Assembly (NCBI RefSeq): GCF_000002425.4
Contig: NC_037261.1
Coordinates: 5,044,825 to 5,108,824, forward strand
DNA from: Physcomitrium patens
Taxonomy: Eukaryota > Streptophyta > Bryopsida > Funariales > Funariaceae
Length of the DNA stretch: 64,000 nt
Reading direction: 5' to 3'
Part shown: positions 36,956-49,093 of the stretch, piece after piece
How positions within the stretch are numbered: position 1 is the stretch's first letter
Layout: each line of letters starts with the position of its first letter
The notes under the pieces: model-generated
Database searches by the model: none
Seen by the model: only the letters and a program-made list of their open reading frames with translations
What the model was told of the DNA's origin: nothing
Made by a program: the position numbers and the translations under genes

Positions 36956-38455
36956 AATATGAAGATGATGATTATACATTCATGGCAAGTGAAGATACTT
37001 CTATGGCTGCCATGTCCAAGTAGATTATTGATTGGGGTGTCACCAAGCACATGACTCTATACAAGTGTTTATTTGGTACTTATGAAGAAATTTTAGCAAC
37101 AAATATACTCATGGGAGATAATGACTTAGTATAAGCTATTGAAACAGGCTCTATTATAGTAGAGATTATTGTAAAAGGCTAAACTAAAAAGATCAGATTG
37201 AAAGACATCTCCCATGTATCAAAGATGAAAAAAAACCTCTTTTTGGTGAATAAACTTGTTTCTTATGGTTATAAAGTGTAATTTGATTAGAATGGATATT
37301 TTGTAAAGATATTGGAAGGAGATGATGTTGCAAAGGGCTTTAGAGATGGCAACCTCTACTTCATCAAGTGTAAGAAGGTGAATGGAGTTGAAGTGGTGGC
37401 ATTTGCTGAATTTCCTCAAGATCAAGACAAGTTTGGCATTTAGCATCAACGTCTTGGTCATTTGAATACTAAGAACATGAAAGAACTCTAATCCATAGTA
37501 AGTAGCTTAGATCTTGGTCATATAAGCCACAATGTTATGATACTTGCTTGTAAAGGTTGTATTCAAGGCAAACAACAAAGAGCTACATTTCCAAGTAGAA
37601 TTGCAACATGTACAACTAAGTTATTGGAAATAGTCCATTTTGATGTTTGTGGACCTATGAAGATACCATCAATAGGAGGTGTAAGATACTTTGTCACATT
37701 CATTGATGATTTTTCAAGGAAGGTGTGGACTTTTATCTTCAAAGCAAAGAGTGAGTGTTTCACAAGGTTTAAGGAGTTTAAGGCACTTTTGGAGAAGCAA
37801 TGTGAGTGCAAAATCAAGATATTACATACAAACAATGGAGCTGAGTATATGTCAAAGCAATTCAATGATTTCTTAAAGATGTATGGTATTACAAGACAAA
37901 CCTCCACTTCTTACACTCCACAACAAAATGAAGTTGGTAAAAGAGCAAATGGCACCATTGAAGAGATGACAAGGAGTATGCTACATGTTAAAAATCTTAG
38001 ATTCGAATGTTAGGTGGAAGCCATGATAACAGCAGTATATACAAGGAATAGGTGCCCTACAAGTGTACTTACCTCAAAAACTCTCGAAAAGCTTGAAGTG
38101 GAAGGAATCCTTGTCTTTCACACATGAGGAATTTTATATGCATAGCATATGCAAAGACATCAGATTGTATGAGATCAAAATTTGATGCAAAAGGTACAAA
38201 ATGTGTGTTTGTTGGATATTGTAAAGATACAAAGACTTATAGGCTCATGTATTTGGAGACCAAAAAGATCATCAAAAGTCATGATGTTGAATTTTTGGAA
38301 CTTAAGAGTACTTGTGGGCACTTAGAAATATGTCTAAGTGGGAGTAATAGTATATTTATGGATACATCTTCAAATTCAACAAAAAAAAAGAAGAAGATGA
38401 AGACAATGATGGTTGTAAAGATAGAAATGAAGATGAAGAGGCAAAGAAGGTGAAG
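36956..38455 (+). pseudogene. Outer copia protease and integrase (broken)
   Basis: Protease motif decayed to IIDWGVTKHMT. Integrase retains HQRLGHLN, CKGCIQGKQ, FDVCGPM and HTNNGAEY, where the second catalytic Asp has become Asn, and KRANGTIEEM, where the position of the third acid is shifted or lost. Stops and frameshifts occur throughout; the longest open piece is 37537-38013. The region after it (38124-38453) repeats the KCVFVGY segment and the charged linker. Confidence 0.8.
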
Positions 38456-38782
38456 AGCAAGGCCTTTAAAAATGCTAAGATCAGCAATAAAGAACATGAA
38501 GATGTTGATGATGATGGTGATGAGGATTATCAACCTTTGAGTGAAAAAAGACTATCTACAAAAGAAAAGAAGGTTAGAAGAGACCATAGAATATAACAAG
38601 TTGAGTCTTCTTCAAATCAAAAGAGATATCCTTTGAGAGATAGAAAACAACGTGGCAAATGGTGGAAAAATTATATCTTTCCTCAAGTAAGTAAAGAACA
38701 TGTCAATGTTACACTTTTTATTTATCTATTGAGTTTGTATAATGCAATAAAGTCCATAGATGCTTTGAAGTAGGAGAAAGCC

Positions 38783-40285
38783 ATGAAAGAAGAGTATCAA
38801 TCACTCATAGACAATAGAATATGGACATTGATTCAACTTCCACCAAATCAAGCTTTAATTGGTTGTAAATGCATATTTAGAACAAAGAAAGATGCAATGG
38901 GAAATATTGTGAGGTATAAGGCAAGATTGGTTGCAAAACGCTACTCACAAGTTTTTGGTGTTGATTTTAATGAGACATTTGCTCCAATGGCCAAATTCAC
39001 CACCATTAGAACCATTGTAGCAATTGGGATAGCAATGGACTTGAAGATGAATCAAATGGATGTGAAGACAACTTTCTTGAATAGAGAGTTGGAAGAAGAC
39101 ATCTATATAGATCAACTTCAAGGATTTGTTGAAGAAGGCAAACAATACCTTATTTGTAAGTTGAAGAAATCCTTGTATGGGCTCAAGCAATCACCAAGGA
39201 TATGGTACTAATGCATCGACAAATTCTTTGTGAATGAAGAATTTGTGAGAAATGGTGCTGATTATTATATGTATGTGATGCAATGAAAAGTCTTCTTGTT
39301 AATTGTTATTCTCTATGTTGATGATTTAATCATCTTGACCAACACCTTGAAAAAGATGGATTGGTTGAAGGCAAAGCTAGCAAAAGAATTTAAGATGAGT
39401 GATTTGGAAGAGCTCTACTATTGCTTAGGAGTGGAATTTGTAAAAGATCGAGCTAAGAAGATCATATATTAAGTGAAAAGAAGTATACTGAAGAAGTATT
39501 GAAATGATTCAACATGGAGGAATGCAAGCCTATTGGAATACCATTGAAAGCCAATATGAAGTTGATGAAGTCCATGGATGAGGAGTTTGCTGAAGTTGAA
39601 GATGAAATAAAAGATATTCTATATAAAGTAATAGTAGGCTCACTTATGTATGCAATGGTTGGCACAAAAATAGATCTTGCATATGTAGTGAGTGTTTTGA
39701 GTCAACATATGTCAAAGGTTGGACCAATCCATTGGAAAACCATTAAGAGAATCATAAGGTACTTAAAAGGTACTTTGAACTTCAAATTGTGCCTTGGAGG
39801 TGATAATATTGCATTGCATGATTATTATAATGCAGATTGGGCTGGAGATGCAAATGATAGAAGGTCAACAATGGGATATGTGTTCTTTGTTAGAGTGGGA
39901 ATAATTTCATGGAATTTCAAGACACAACCAACAATTGTAAGGTCAATAATAGAGGCAAAGTATATGGCAGCAAGTCATAGTGCAATGGAGGCAATATGAC
40001 TAAGACAAGTTTTAGAAGACATTGAACTTATGTAATTGGAAACAACTCCAATAAAGTGTGACAATGAAGGATAACTTGCCTTTGCAAAGAATCCAAAGTA
40101 TCATTCCAAGACAAAGCACATTGACATTCAACATCACTTCATATGAGAAAAGATTGAAATGGGAGTGATTGATATGAAGTATTGTGCAACAGAAGACATG
40201 CTTGCTGATTTGTTTACAAAAGTATTGGTGAAGGCTAGACATTACAAATTGACAAAGGCATTAGGATTAGAAACCTTTAATCAAT
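38783..40285 (+). pseudogene. Outer copia reverse transcriptase and RNase H (broken)
   Basis: RT open piece 38783-39211 has QMDVKTTFLNRELEEDIY and LKKSLYGLKQSPRIWY. YVDD is still encoded at 39314-39325. RNase H remnants at 39514-39999 and beyond include MEECKPIG, YNADWAGDANDRRST and MLADLFTKVL. Several TAG/TGA stops and at least two frameshifts are present. Confidence 0.82.
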
Positions 40286-40298
40286 ATCAAAGTGGAAG

Positions 40299-40647
40299 TG
40301 ATAAAGTAAATATTGGATAAATAAAAGATATTATCTAACGTAAGTTGTTAATGTTTAAAAGACAACAAAAGATAATAAAAAATTTACCAAGGTGGTGGCT
40401 AGGATTTATAGTAGCAACTAGATTAAATGGCAATTAGGATTTGGAGTAGCAGCTAGGTTAAGTGGAATCTAGAATTTAGTTGGATGAAATAAGGATGAAT
40501 GAAAATAAAGTTGAGCTATAATGGATGTAAATTCTACCTATAAGTAAAGGGTGTTAGAAGTAAGAGGCATCTCATTCCACACTTCTCTTGTATCTAACCT
40601 TGTTGATTTCTACTTACTTGTGTCTTGTTTATTAAGGTTCTTCAATA
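40299..40647 (+). repeat. Outer copia 3' LTR
   Basis: 349 bp, begins TGATAAAGTAAAT and ends TTCTTCAATA; followed by GAGAT (40648-40652) and the right piece of the G1 LTR. Confidence 0.85.
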
Positions 40648-40652
40648 GAGAT

Positions 40653-40902
40653 CCTATAGAATATTATAATGTAGTTCTTAGCTAGAGAAAATATATGGAG
40701 GCAAGAGTAAAGTCTTCTTCACTCTTGTCACTGCCTTTCTAGTCTTTAGTCTTATTTTAAGACATTCTATTCTTCTTGTCTTTAATAATAGTTATTTTAA
40801 TTTAATATATTATCATCTTTGAATAATTTACTAATCTTTTTGAGTGATACAAGAATCTATTGAGATTTTTTTTTTGAGATTCATGTCTTTGATAGTTTAA
40901 TA
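40653..40902 (+). mobile_element. Gypsy G1: 5' LTR, right piece
   Basis: Continues the LTR cut at 30061. Matches 48320-48559 (GGAGGCAAGAGTRAAGYCTTC and following). The LTR end near 40902 (GTTTAATA) is placed by alignment with four other copies; it may be a decayed GCTAACA end. Confidence 0.7.
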
Positions 40903-41138
40903 AAAGTGTTAATTTATTATTTTGTCTTGTTTTAAAATAGAGTGAATTATCCCACTTCTATTATTTAGTTTTGAAGGTTGTGGATTATCCACCTTTAAAT
41001 AAATCGTTTAATTTTCTAACACTAATTTTTTCCTTGAAGAAAGCAAATTATCCATCTCTGTAGAAATTTTCATTTGATACTAGAGATTGGAAATTACCTT
41101 CTTTTAATTTTATTTACAAGTTTATTAATTCATTTGAA
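40903..41138 (+). other. Gypsy G1 leader with repeated ATTATCC motif
   Basis: Between LTR and gag ATG. GAATTATCC, GGATTATCC and AAATTATCC plus a decayed AAATTACC recur at roughly 40-80 bp spacing, each followed by a pyrimidine-rich stretch. No TGG-type tRNA primer site is seen after the LTR. Confidence 0.4.
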
Positions 41139-41965
41139 ATGAAAGAAAAAATCATTGATGCTATACTTGATAGAAGTAAAAATAGATTTGTAACTATTGC
41201 AGATCTTTATAAACTTATCAACATTCTTAGGATAGTAATTTCATGCATCACCAATGCCAACTATGAAAATACTAATCCTATGCCTATAAAAGAAGTTCAA
41301 AGTCTACGTCAAGAAGTTGTGTAGTTGAAGGAAGCAAATAGATTGATCTCACAACCAAATCAAGGAAGTTTTACTTCTATAAGTATGATGGAGATAAGGA
41401 TTAGTATGTCGAAGAAGTTTGATGGAACAAGATCAAAATTTTGAGGATTTTTACAATAAATTAAGTTCTATCTAATATTGCATCACTTTCAATACCCTGA
41501 TGGATTTATTCAAGTTGGATTTATAAGTGCACTTCTATCTAGAAGTATTCTCTCTTTGTTTGCATCTTTGATATAAAAACATTCATGATTTTTTAATGAT
41601 ATGAATTCATTCTTAGAAGTATTTATGACCACATTTAAAAAAAGTAATCAAGAAAGAGTAATAAAAATCAAGTTCTTATCTTTGCAATAAAAATCATGGT
41701 CAGCTACTATATATATTGCTAAATTTTAAAACCTTACTTATAACATGGACTAGAATGATAAAGCTCTTATTAATCAATTTCAATATGAATTGAAGGAGAA
41801 TAAAAAAGATTTATTATTGAGAATGCTAAAAGTAAAATCTTTAAAATAATTTATTATTTAAGCCATTACATGTAATAATTAATTATTTAAAAGATTACAA
41901 GAAAAAAAACTGATTAGAAAAAAATAAATCAAATAATGAAAATAATTTCCAAGTTTTCAAAAACT
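41139..41965 (+). pseudogene. Gypsy G1 gag, truncated
   Basis: ATG at 41139 opens MKEKIIDAILDRSKNRFV, the family gag start also seen on the minus strand at 47257. Stops follow at 41322-41324 and later. Further on it has KKFDGTRSKF, FQYPDGFIQVGFISALLSR and ALINQFQYELK, the retrotransposon gag domain. Homology to the GB copy stops at about 41965-41980, before the zinc knuckle, where unrelated sequence begins. Confidence 0.72.
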
Positions 41966-41979
41966 TATTCATCAAGGCT

Positions 41980-43093
41980 AGGTACTTGGAGTATGCTACC
42001 ATAAGAAGATGCATTTTCAAGGGGAGAATTATTAATTGTTAGAATTTGGCAACTTAAATAAAGATCAGAAGATGTGGGACTAATATTAAAAAGATTACAA
42101 AAGATAAGATTAGGAAATAAGACTCGATTTGATAAGCAATTTCAATTGAGGCCTAGAGCAATTAAAGAAGGTGATTGGATACTTATTAATGACATAAGGT
42201 TGATTTTGGTAGGATTTTTTTAGACTTTGTAATTGTTGTTGAAAATGAAGGTTTGTATTGGCAACTTGGGATTTATGCAATAAAATTAAGACTAGCACTC
42301 TCGATTAGTTCGTATCACATCTACAATTAAATTGATATCAAATCTACAATTCAAATTTTGAAAGTGCTTAGTTAATTAGATGTGCTAAGTATATGTAATT
42401 TTTTTAATAATCTAATAATGTAATTGAGAGATATTTGGATTTTGATATAAGAACATACCAAAAGTTGGTAGTTTGAGATTAGGTAGGATTTCTATGATAT
42501 CTAACGATTTACTAGTTAGAACAAGATGAAATTTGGCATGGTATTGGAAGCCTTAAAGATCAAGCTACACACTAATTTTGAGTTAAAGTTAATGGTTGGA
42601 TAAGGAAAAATCACTATTGAAATATTTACATTAACTTTTAAGTTGGGAGCCAAGTAACAATAGTGTGGTTTTTAGGCATTTTTTCACAATTTATAAGTTG
42701 GATTGGAGTGAATTCTTATCAAGTTTATATAAGACTTTTAGTGACATTTTTGTGGAAAATTTTATTCCAAATGAATGGTTAGATGACAAGCTATAGTTTG
42801 CTAAAGCTTGCTAATTAGAATTAAGGTTTGAAAAGAAAGTTCAAAATTACCTAATTATTGAAGTAATAAAGAAATTGAAATTTATTTATGGTTGACACTA
42901 CTAAGAAGAGTATTTTTGAGTACTTTGTATTGAATTTAAGCACTTTTGAATTAAAATTAAAATTAAATTCTTCTTATAAGATTAAAATATTTTAAGATTT
43001 TTGGATATTTGTAAAACACAATCCTACCTTCTATAGCCAAATGCTTGGTGCATTTCCAAATAAGATGACATGTAATACAATTCTATGATATTA
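41980..43093 (+). mobile_element. Fragment of a different LTR retroelement
   Basis: Does not match the gypsy family around it. At 42085-42200 a plus-strand frame reads RLGNKTRFDKQFQLRPRAI then EGDWILIND, the pattern of the integrase C-terminal region of plant Ty3/gypsy elements, followed by a degraded GLYWL-type segment. The rest to about 43093 is AT-rich, possibly LTR, with no match seen elsewhere in the window. It separates G1 gag from the 3' end of G2. Confidence 0.35.
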
Positions 43094-43254
43094 CTCTTGC
43101 TTCTAAGGAGAAGTTCCACAAGGAGCTGCTATCATCTTTATTAGATCTTGTAATTCTTCATCTTAATTTTGATAGATAGCATTGATGAAAGGCCTCAATA
43201 TTCTTTGTTGTATTTACAAGATTCTTTACTAGCTCCCATATGTGTTCATTAGTA

Positions 43255-44620
43255 TCATAGTTGCATCAATGAATAAAATATTCTAATCTTTTTAAATATT
43301 ATCTTGAATCCAAGATTTCTCACTTCAAACTCTTGATCATTATCTATTTTTATTGGAAGAAGTGGTATTTTTCTTCTCAAAATATTCATTATCTTATATG
43401 GCTCAAGAAGAGACACATGAAATATAGGATGGATCTTCATAGACTTTGATAGATATAATTGATAAGCAAGAAGATTAATTTGTTCACAAATAGTAAAAGA
43501 TCATAGCCTATGATAGTCCAACTTATTACAAGGACGAGTAGTCTTAATATTGTGACAAAGTAACCATACCTTATCACCCACATTGAATTGTAGTTGCTCC
43601 TTATGATAGGCAACTATATTAGTATTTTGTTGTTCTTGAGCTTCCTTTAATTACGTCTTCATTGTTGCCTATAGTTTTGACAAACAATTTGCTAAATCTT
43701 TTGTCAAAAGATTATCAACTTTTAAAAAGTGAAAAGTATGAAGTCATAGATGATAATCATAATTGGCAAAGAAAGGTGTTTGTTGAGTAGAAAAATGTAC
43801 CAAATTATTAGATGCAAATTGTGCCAATGGCAAAAGAATTGTCCAATAATCTTAATGATAGTTGATGGTATACCTCAAATATTGCTCCAAAATTTGATTC
43901 ATCCATTTTATTTGTCCATCAATTTGAGGATAAAAAGCCAAAGAAAGCTTTATATCTATCTTTAGAATCTTGAATAAGATTCTTCAAAATATTTATACAA
44001 ATTGAGTCTCCCTATTTGATATAATATTCTTTGAAAATCCATGATAGCGATAGATATTATCAATGAAAAGCTTAGCTATTTCTTCACCTCAAATAAATTT
44101 TATACATGATACAAAATGTACCATTTTGGTGAAGCAATCTACAATTACAAATATAGAGCTATATGAAATTGGACTTAGAAGATTTATAATAAAATCCATA
44201 GAAATAAAAGACCGTGGTTCTTTAAATATAGGCAATGATTGAAGAAGTCTATAGGGTTGATGATCAAAAATTTTTGATCTTAAAAAAATATCACATGATT
44301 GAATAAAGTTTTTTACTACCTTTCACATTTGTGGCTACCAAGAATCTTTGGATATAAGCTTTAAAGTCTTATTGAATCCAAAATATCTTACTATTAGAAA
44401 GTCATGACATGCTTGAAGCACATATAAACATGCTTTTCTTTTTGGAATATATAAAGGTCTTTTGAAATAGAATAGGTTGTTCTTGAATTCGAACTTTGAA
44501 ACATCATGAAACTTAGAAGAAAGATTTTTGATATCATGAATAAAAAGATCAGAGGACATACTTGATTGAATTTGTTTGACAAAGGTCAAATCAACAGTCA
44601 ATGTTGATTTCATTGCTTGA
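43255..44620 (-). pseudogene. Gypsy G2 integrase and chromodomain region
   Basis: Open pieces 44335-44613 (zinc-binding part with HDFLIVRYFGFNKTL, where the second His of the HHCC finger is lost) and 43255-43440 (MKIHPIFHVSLLEPYK, the conserved integrase C-terminal string, then DQEFEV at the chromodomain start). The catalytic core between them is present but full of stops. A chromodomain would steer integration toward heterochromatin. Confidence 0.7.
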
Positions 44621-46340
44621 AGATGAAAATACTTTAACTTTAAGAAGATTAATCTTTGTCAATAAAAAGATATATCTCTTTCTTTCAGTATAAGATAATA
44701 ATATCTTAAAAAAACATCTAATAAATCTTATTATTTTTTAGATCGATATGTGATCTTAAAATCAAACCTTGATAATGACATGCTCCAACGAACTTGGCGA
44801 TGATTCAAAATATATACCGACATAAAATACTTGAGGTTCTTGTGATCTATATATATTGTGATTAGATTTGAAGCTTGTTCTAGATAATGATACCATTCTT
44901 AAAATGAATCTACAATTGTAAGAAGTTCTTTGTTGTCGATCTCATAGTTAATCTCGACTACTAAAAATTTTCTAAAAAGAAAGCTACTAGATGGAGTTTG
45001 TCATCTATTCCTATTTGTGATATTACTACACCCATGGGAAAGTCTGATGCATCTATTTCCATAAAGAATACCTTAGAAAAGTCGACATGATACAAAATTG
45101 ATACAAAAGTAAATTTCTTTTTGAAAATAAGAAAAAATGCTTCAATTTCTTTATTCTACTCAAGTTTGTCTTTACAAATCAAATGTATAAGTAGAGCTAC
45201 AACTTAAAAAAAGTTCTTAATAAAGATTTGGTAATAATTGACAAAGCCCCAAAAATATTACACATCTCTTATTGTTCTTGGAATCTTCCAATCTATGATA
45301 GTTTGGACCTTCTTTGGATCTATCATAAGGTTTTTATTGGAAATGATGTATTCCAAAAAATCAACTTGAATAGTATAGAATATATACTAGAAGAAAGAAG
45401 TGTCTACTAGAGATTTAGAATAATATGTAAAGTTAGTCAAGTTGTCATCAATGTACTCTTTAAGTTTAGATAACTCATTTTATGATAAGTTATAGATTGG
45501 TCCAAATGGTGGTTGAATTCTTTCTTGAAGATCGATGGAACAATCATAAGAACAATATTCTGGAAGTATATCTACATTCATCTTTTCAAAAACATCTTAG
45601 AAATCTTGATATTGGCTAGAAATACTACTTGATATCTTCTCACCATAAGCAATGGACGTGGCATATATAGAAAAAGATGGTCCTTCATTTGCAACATGCA
45701 TGAAACTTCTCGCACCTATCAATAATTATTTAGATATATTAGACTTATGGATTTCTACTTCACTAGTAGGACTTTGATCTAAACTATGGAAAAAATTAAG
45801 ATTACAAGAAATCCAATCTATCTGAAGGTTATATCTTTTTAACTACAATAATTTTAAAATAATTAGATTTAAAGTAGATTTAATCACATTAAATATTATT
45901 AAACTATTGTGACCACTAATTACTTCTTCTACAAGAATAGTTTTATGTATAACATCCGTAGAAGACAATGAATGTCCATCTATCACTTCTACATGCACAT
46001 ATTTGATTTTTTTAATTAAAAATATACCTAATTTTTTGACAAAGTCTTCATCTATAAAACATGATGAGGTTCCTAATTCCAACAAGGCTAAAATAAGGTG
46101 AAGGATTGGAGGAGAAAATAAGACCTTTACTAAATATTGTACATGATTTCAGTTGCATGGTCCTTATTATAAGTGGAAGAATTCGTTTTTTAACAAATTA
46201 TCTTCTTTGGCAATTATGCTTCTTATTTTATAACTGTGTTGTTTCTTTGGATAATATTGGAGAATATATTTAGCTTTTTCATAATATAAGCATAAGTCTT
46301 TTTGATGTTGTCGATTCTTTTTCTGCTCTGTGAGAGATTT
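44621..46340 (-). pseudogene. Gypsy G2 zinc-knuckle, protease, RT and RNase H remnants
   Basis: A CCHC relic near 46200-46310 reads CLYYEKAKYILQYYPKK, with most ligands lost. Protease at 45843-46085 has LGTSSCFID in place of a D-S/T-G site, so the catalytic Asp is lost. RT sequence follows, but alignment with G5 (52335-53000) shows about 500 bp missing near 45385-45440, which removes the palm with the YxDD motif. RNase H relics lie at about 44750-45100. Confidence 0.65.
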
Positions 46341-47257
46341 AAAACATATTATATCAATTTATATTAATTCTTGCTTTAATAAATAAGTTTCTAAAAACTT
46401 AGGAGTTGCTATCATTATTTGATTGTTCCTCTCTAGCCATATCTTTGTTCTTGACGTCTTTCAAATAATTGATTATCATATATAAAGGCTTGAGCAATAA
46501 ATTATTTCAAAGATTCTGTCTTTGGCATTGTTAATAACAAGTCTTTGACATTGTTAGTAAGAAGTCTTTGACATTATCCTTCAATCCTTATCAAAATTGA
46601 TTAATAAATGCTTTGTTATTCTAGTCTATATTGCAAGGGAAGTTTTGGAATTTAGCAATATATATGATGGCTGACTTTGATCCTTACTGTAAAAATAAGA
46701 GCTTAATTTTTGCTAGTCTTTTCTAATTACTTTCTCCGAATGTGGCCATAAACACTTTTAGGAATGAATTTAAATCATAAAAGACTTGCAAATATTTTTC
46801 TATTAAAGATACAAATCAAGAGAGAGCACTTTCTAATAAAAGTGTGCCTATGAATCTCACTTGAGGAAATCCATCTAAATATTGGAAAAGATGTAACCTT
46901 AGATAGAACTTGACTTATTACAAAAATCTTCAAAATTTTGATCTTCTTCCATCAAACTTCTCAAACATACTAATCCTTACTCTTGTTATACTTGTAAAAA
47001 TAAAACTTCCTCGATTTGGAGAAAGTAATTAAAAAAGATCTATTTGCATCCTTTAATTACACAACTTCTTGTCACAGACTCTGAACTTCTTCCATAGGCA
47101 TAGGCATAATATCCCTATGATTCTTGTTGGAAATACGTGAGATTTCTACTCTTGGAGTATTAACAAGCTCATGAAGATTTGCAATAGTTGTAAATCTATT
47201 ATCACTTTTATTGACAGTAGCATCCATAATTTTTCTTTCGATAGACAACTCAAACAA
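46341..47257 (-). pseudogene. Gypsy G2 gag
   Basis: ATG at 47257 gives MFELSIERKIMDATVNKSDN, then RFTTIANLHELVNTPRVEIS. Frame broken after 61 residues. The gag core downstream is recognisable (FQYLDGFPQVRFIGTLLLE, ALSWF) with stops. Confidence 0.68.
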
Positions 47258-47470
47258 ATTCCAAAAGTTAAATTAGAGGAGGAAAATTTTCAATCTTTAA
47301 TAAAAAATTTCTATAAATAGAGATAATCTACTCTCTTTTAAAAAAATAAATATTAAAAAATAAGATTTTTTATTTAAAAGTAAATAATCTGTAACCTTCA
47401 AAATATAAAAATAGAAGTATAATAATCTATTCACTTTTAAAATAAGATAAAAATAATATGTTAGTATTCT

Positions 47471-48050
47471 TATCAAATTATGAAGGATATGAATTTTGAA
47501 GAAAGAAAATCTTTAATATACTCTTGTATCACTGAAAGGAATTAGAAAGACACTCAAAGATATAATATTGAAATAGAATGGATATTTCCAAAAACAAGAA
47601 GACTAAAAATTCTTGAAACAAGATCAAGTACAAGAAAAGCACTGATAAGAATAAAGAAGGCTTCAATCTTACATCTATATATATTCTCTAACTAGGAGCT
47701 ATGTGACAATATTCTATAAGACTACCATATGTGTTGATTTTACTAGCTATATGTCTTAACTTGCAAGGTAAGTTATTTATGTATACGCCACATACTTAAT
47801 TTGTTCTACAAGCTATTATATGGAATTAACTTGTTTCACAAGCTACCAATAGGTGGTTTACTTGTTGGCCAAGTTTCCAATCTACAAACACATCTAAAGT
47901 CAAAACCGCATTTATGAAGCTTTTAGGAAGCTTCTCTAGAAGACTTTATGAAATTAATCTATATTTACTTACTTCTATCTAATCATATAAGTAACTATTG
48001 GAATAAATGTATATGCATGAGATATAGATATATATATATTCATTCTAACA
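47471..48050 (-). repeat. Gypsy G2 5' LTR
   Basis: Read on the minus strand it starts TGTTAGAATGAATATA at 48050. Its inner edge near 47471 is set by alignment to G1 and GB. About 580 bp. Confidence 0.75.
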
Positions 48051-48559
48051 TTTACCTATATAATTCAGTAGAAATAGATAAAAATAAATTTATTTCATAA
48101 TATTTTCTAAAAAAACTTCTTAGAAGCTTTATAGACATTTTTTTGATTTTACATGTATTTATAGTTGATTGGTAGTTAAAAAATTTGATCAATAAGTTAA
48201 CCACATCTTAATAGCTTACAAAACAAGCTAATTATATGGTGTACAAATAATAAACTTGCCTTGTAAGTTAAGATATGTGTCTTACAAAGTCAACACGTTT
48301 TGAAGGTCCTATAGGACATTGTGACATAGTTCATAGTTAAGAGTATATATGGAGGCAAGAGTGAAGCCTTCTTCATTCTTATCAATGCTTTTCTAATTCT
48401 TAGTCTTATTTCAAGACTTTCAAGTCTTTTTATTTTTGGCAATAGCCATTCTAATTTAATATTATATCATCTTTGAATGACTTTCTAATTCTTTTCAATG
48501 ACATAAGAGTGAAATAAAGATATTTTTTTTTAAAGATTTATATCTTTAATAGTTTAATA
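48051..48559 (+). mobile_element. Gypsy GB: 5' LTR, left end missing
   Basis: Matches the G1 LTR from its CTATATAATTNARTAGAA segment onward, so roughly the first 70-90 bp are absent. It abuts the G2 terminus at 48050/48051. Includes a (TA)n tract just after its right edge (about 48575-48593). Confidence 0.7.
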
Positions 48560-49088
48560 AGAGTACCAATTTAATATATATATATATATATTTTTTAGAA
48601 GTGAGTAGATTATTCAACTTTTATCATTGCCTTTTGAAGGTTTTGGACCATCCACCTTTAAACAAATAATCTTATTTTCTAATATTAATTTTTTTTAAAA
48701 AAAGAATAAATTATATTTTTTATAAAAAAATTATTTAATATTAAAGGTTTTAGATTATCCTCTTCTAATTTAACTTTTTGAATTTGTTTGAGTTGACTAA
48801 CAGAAAAAAATTATAAATGCTACTTTCAGCACAAGCAAGAATAAATTTGCAATTATTACAATTATCTATATTAAGAAGTTGTGTAGTTGAAGGAAGCAAG
48901 TAGATCAACCTCACAACCAAATTTAAAGAGTTTTGCTTCTATAAGTATGATAAGGATAAAGGTTAGTATGCTTAAGAAGTTAGATAGAACAAGATCAAAA
49001 TTTTGAAATTTTTTGCAAGAAATCAAGTTATATCTAAAATTGCATCTCTTCCAATATCTTGATAGATTTATTCAAGTTGGATTCATAG
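48560..49088 (+). pseudogene. Gypsy GB leader and gag, 5' part
   Basis: Leader with decayed ATTATCC motifs, then gag sequence with a degraded start. DNA homologous to 41300-41540 of G1 runs up to 49093, where G5 interrupts it; gag resumes at 56415. Confidence 0.62.
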
Positions 49089-49093
49089 GTGCA

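Larger units (their letters stand above)
30062..40647 (+). mobile_element. Outer Ty1/copia element (split by inner copia)
   Basis: LTRs at 30062-30410 and 40299-40647, both 349 bp, differing at about 52 positions by hand count, mostly transitions. It is flanked by GAGAT on both sides. Its own internal sequence is 30411-30555 and 35850-40298; the rest is the inner copia. Domain order is gag, protease, integrase, reverse transcriptase, RNase H, which defines the copia order. Every frame is interrupted, so it cannot move by itself. Confidence 0.88.
43094..48050 (-). mobile_element. Gypsy G2, chromovirus-type, 5' LTR present, 3' LTR not found
   Basis: Minus-strand element reading from the 5' LTR (48050 to 47471) through gag, zinc-knuckle remnant, protease, damaged RT, RNase H, integrase and chromodomain remnant to the purine-rich 3' end near 43100. 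The expected 3' LTR is replaced by unrelated sequence. Domain order RT, RNase H, integrase shows Ty3/gypsy. It lies against a truncated plus-strand LTR (48051), so it probably inserted into the GB LTR. Confidence 0.78.

Noticed and set aside
30062-40647. A tandem copia array sharing LTRs by unequal recombination
   Set aside because: The outermost LTRs pair with each other, the inner two pair with each other, and each pair has its own 5-bp target duplication. This fits nested insertion better.
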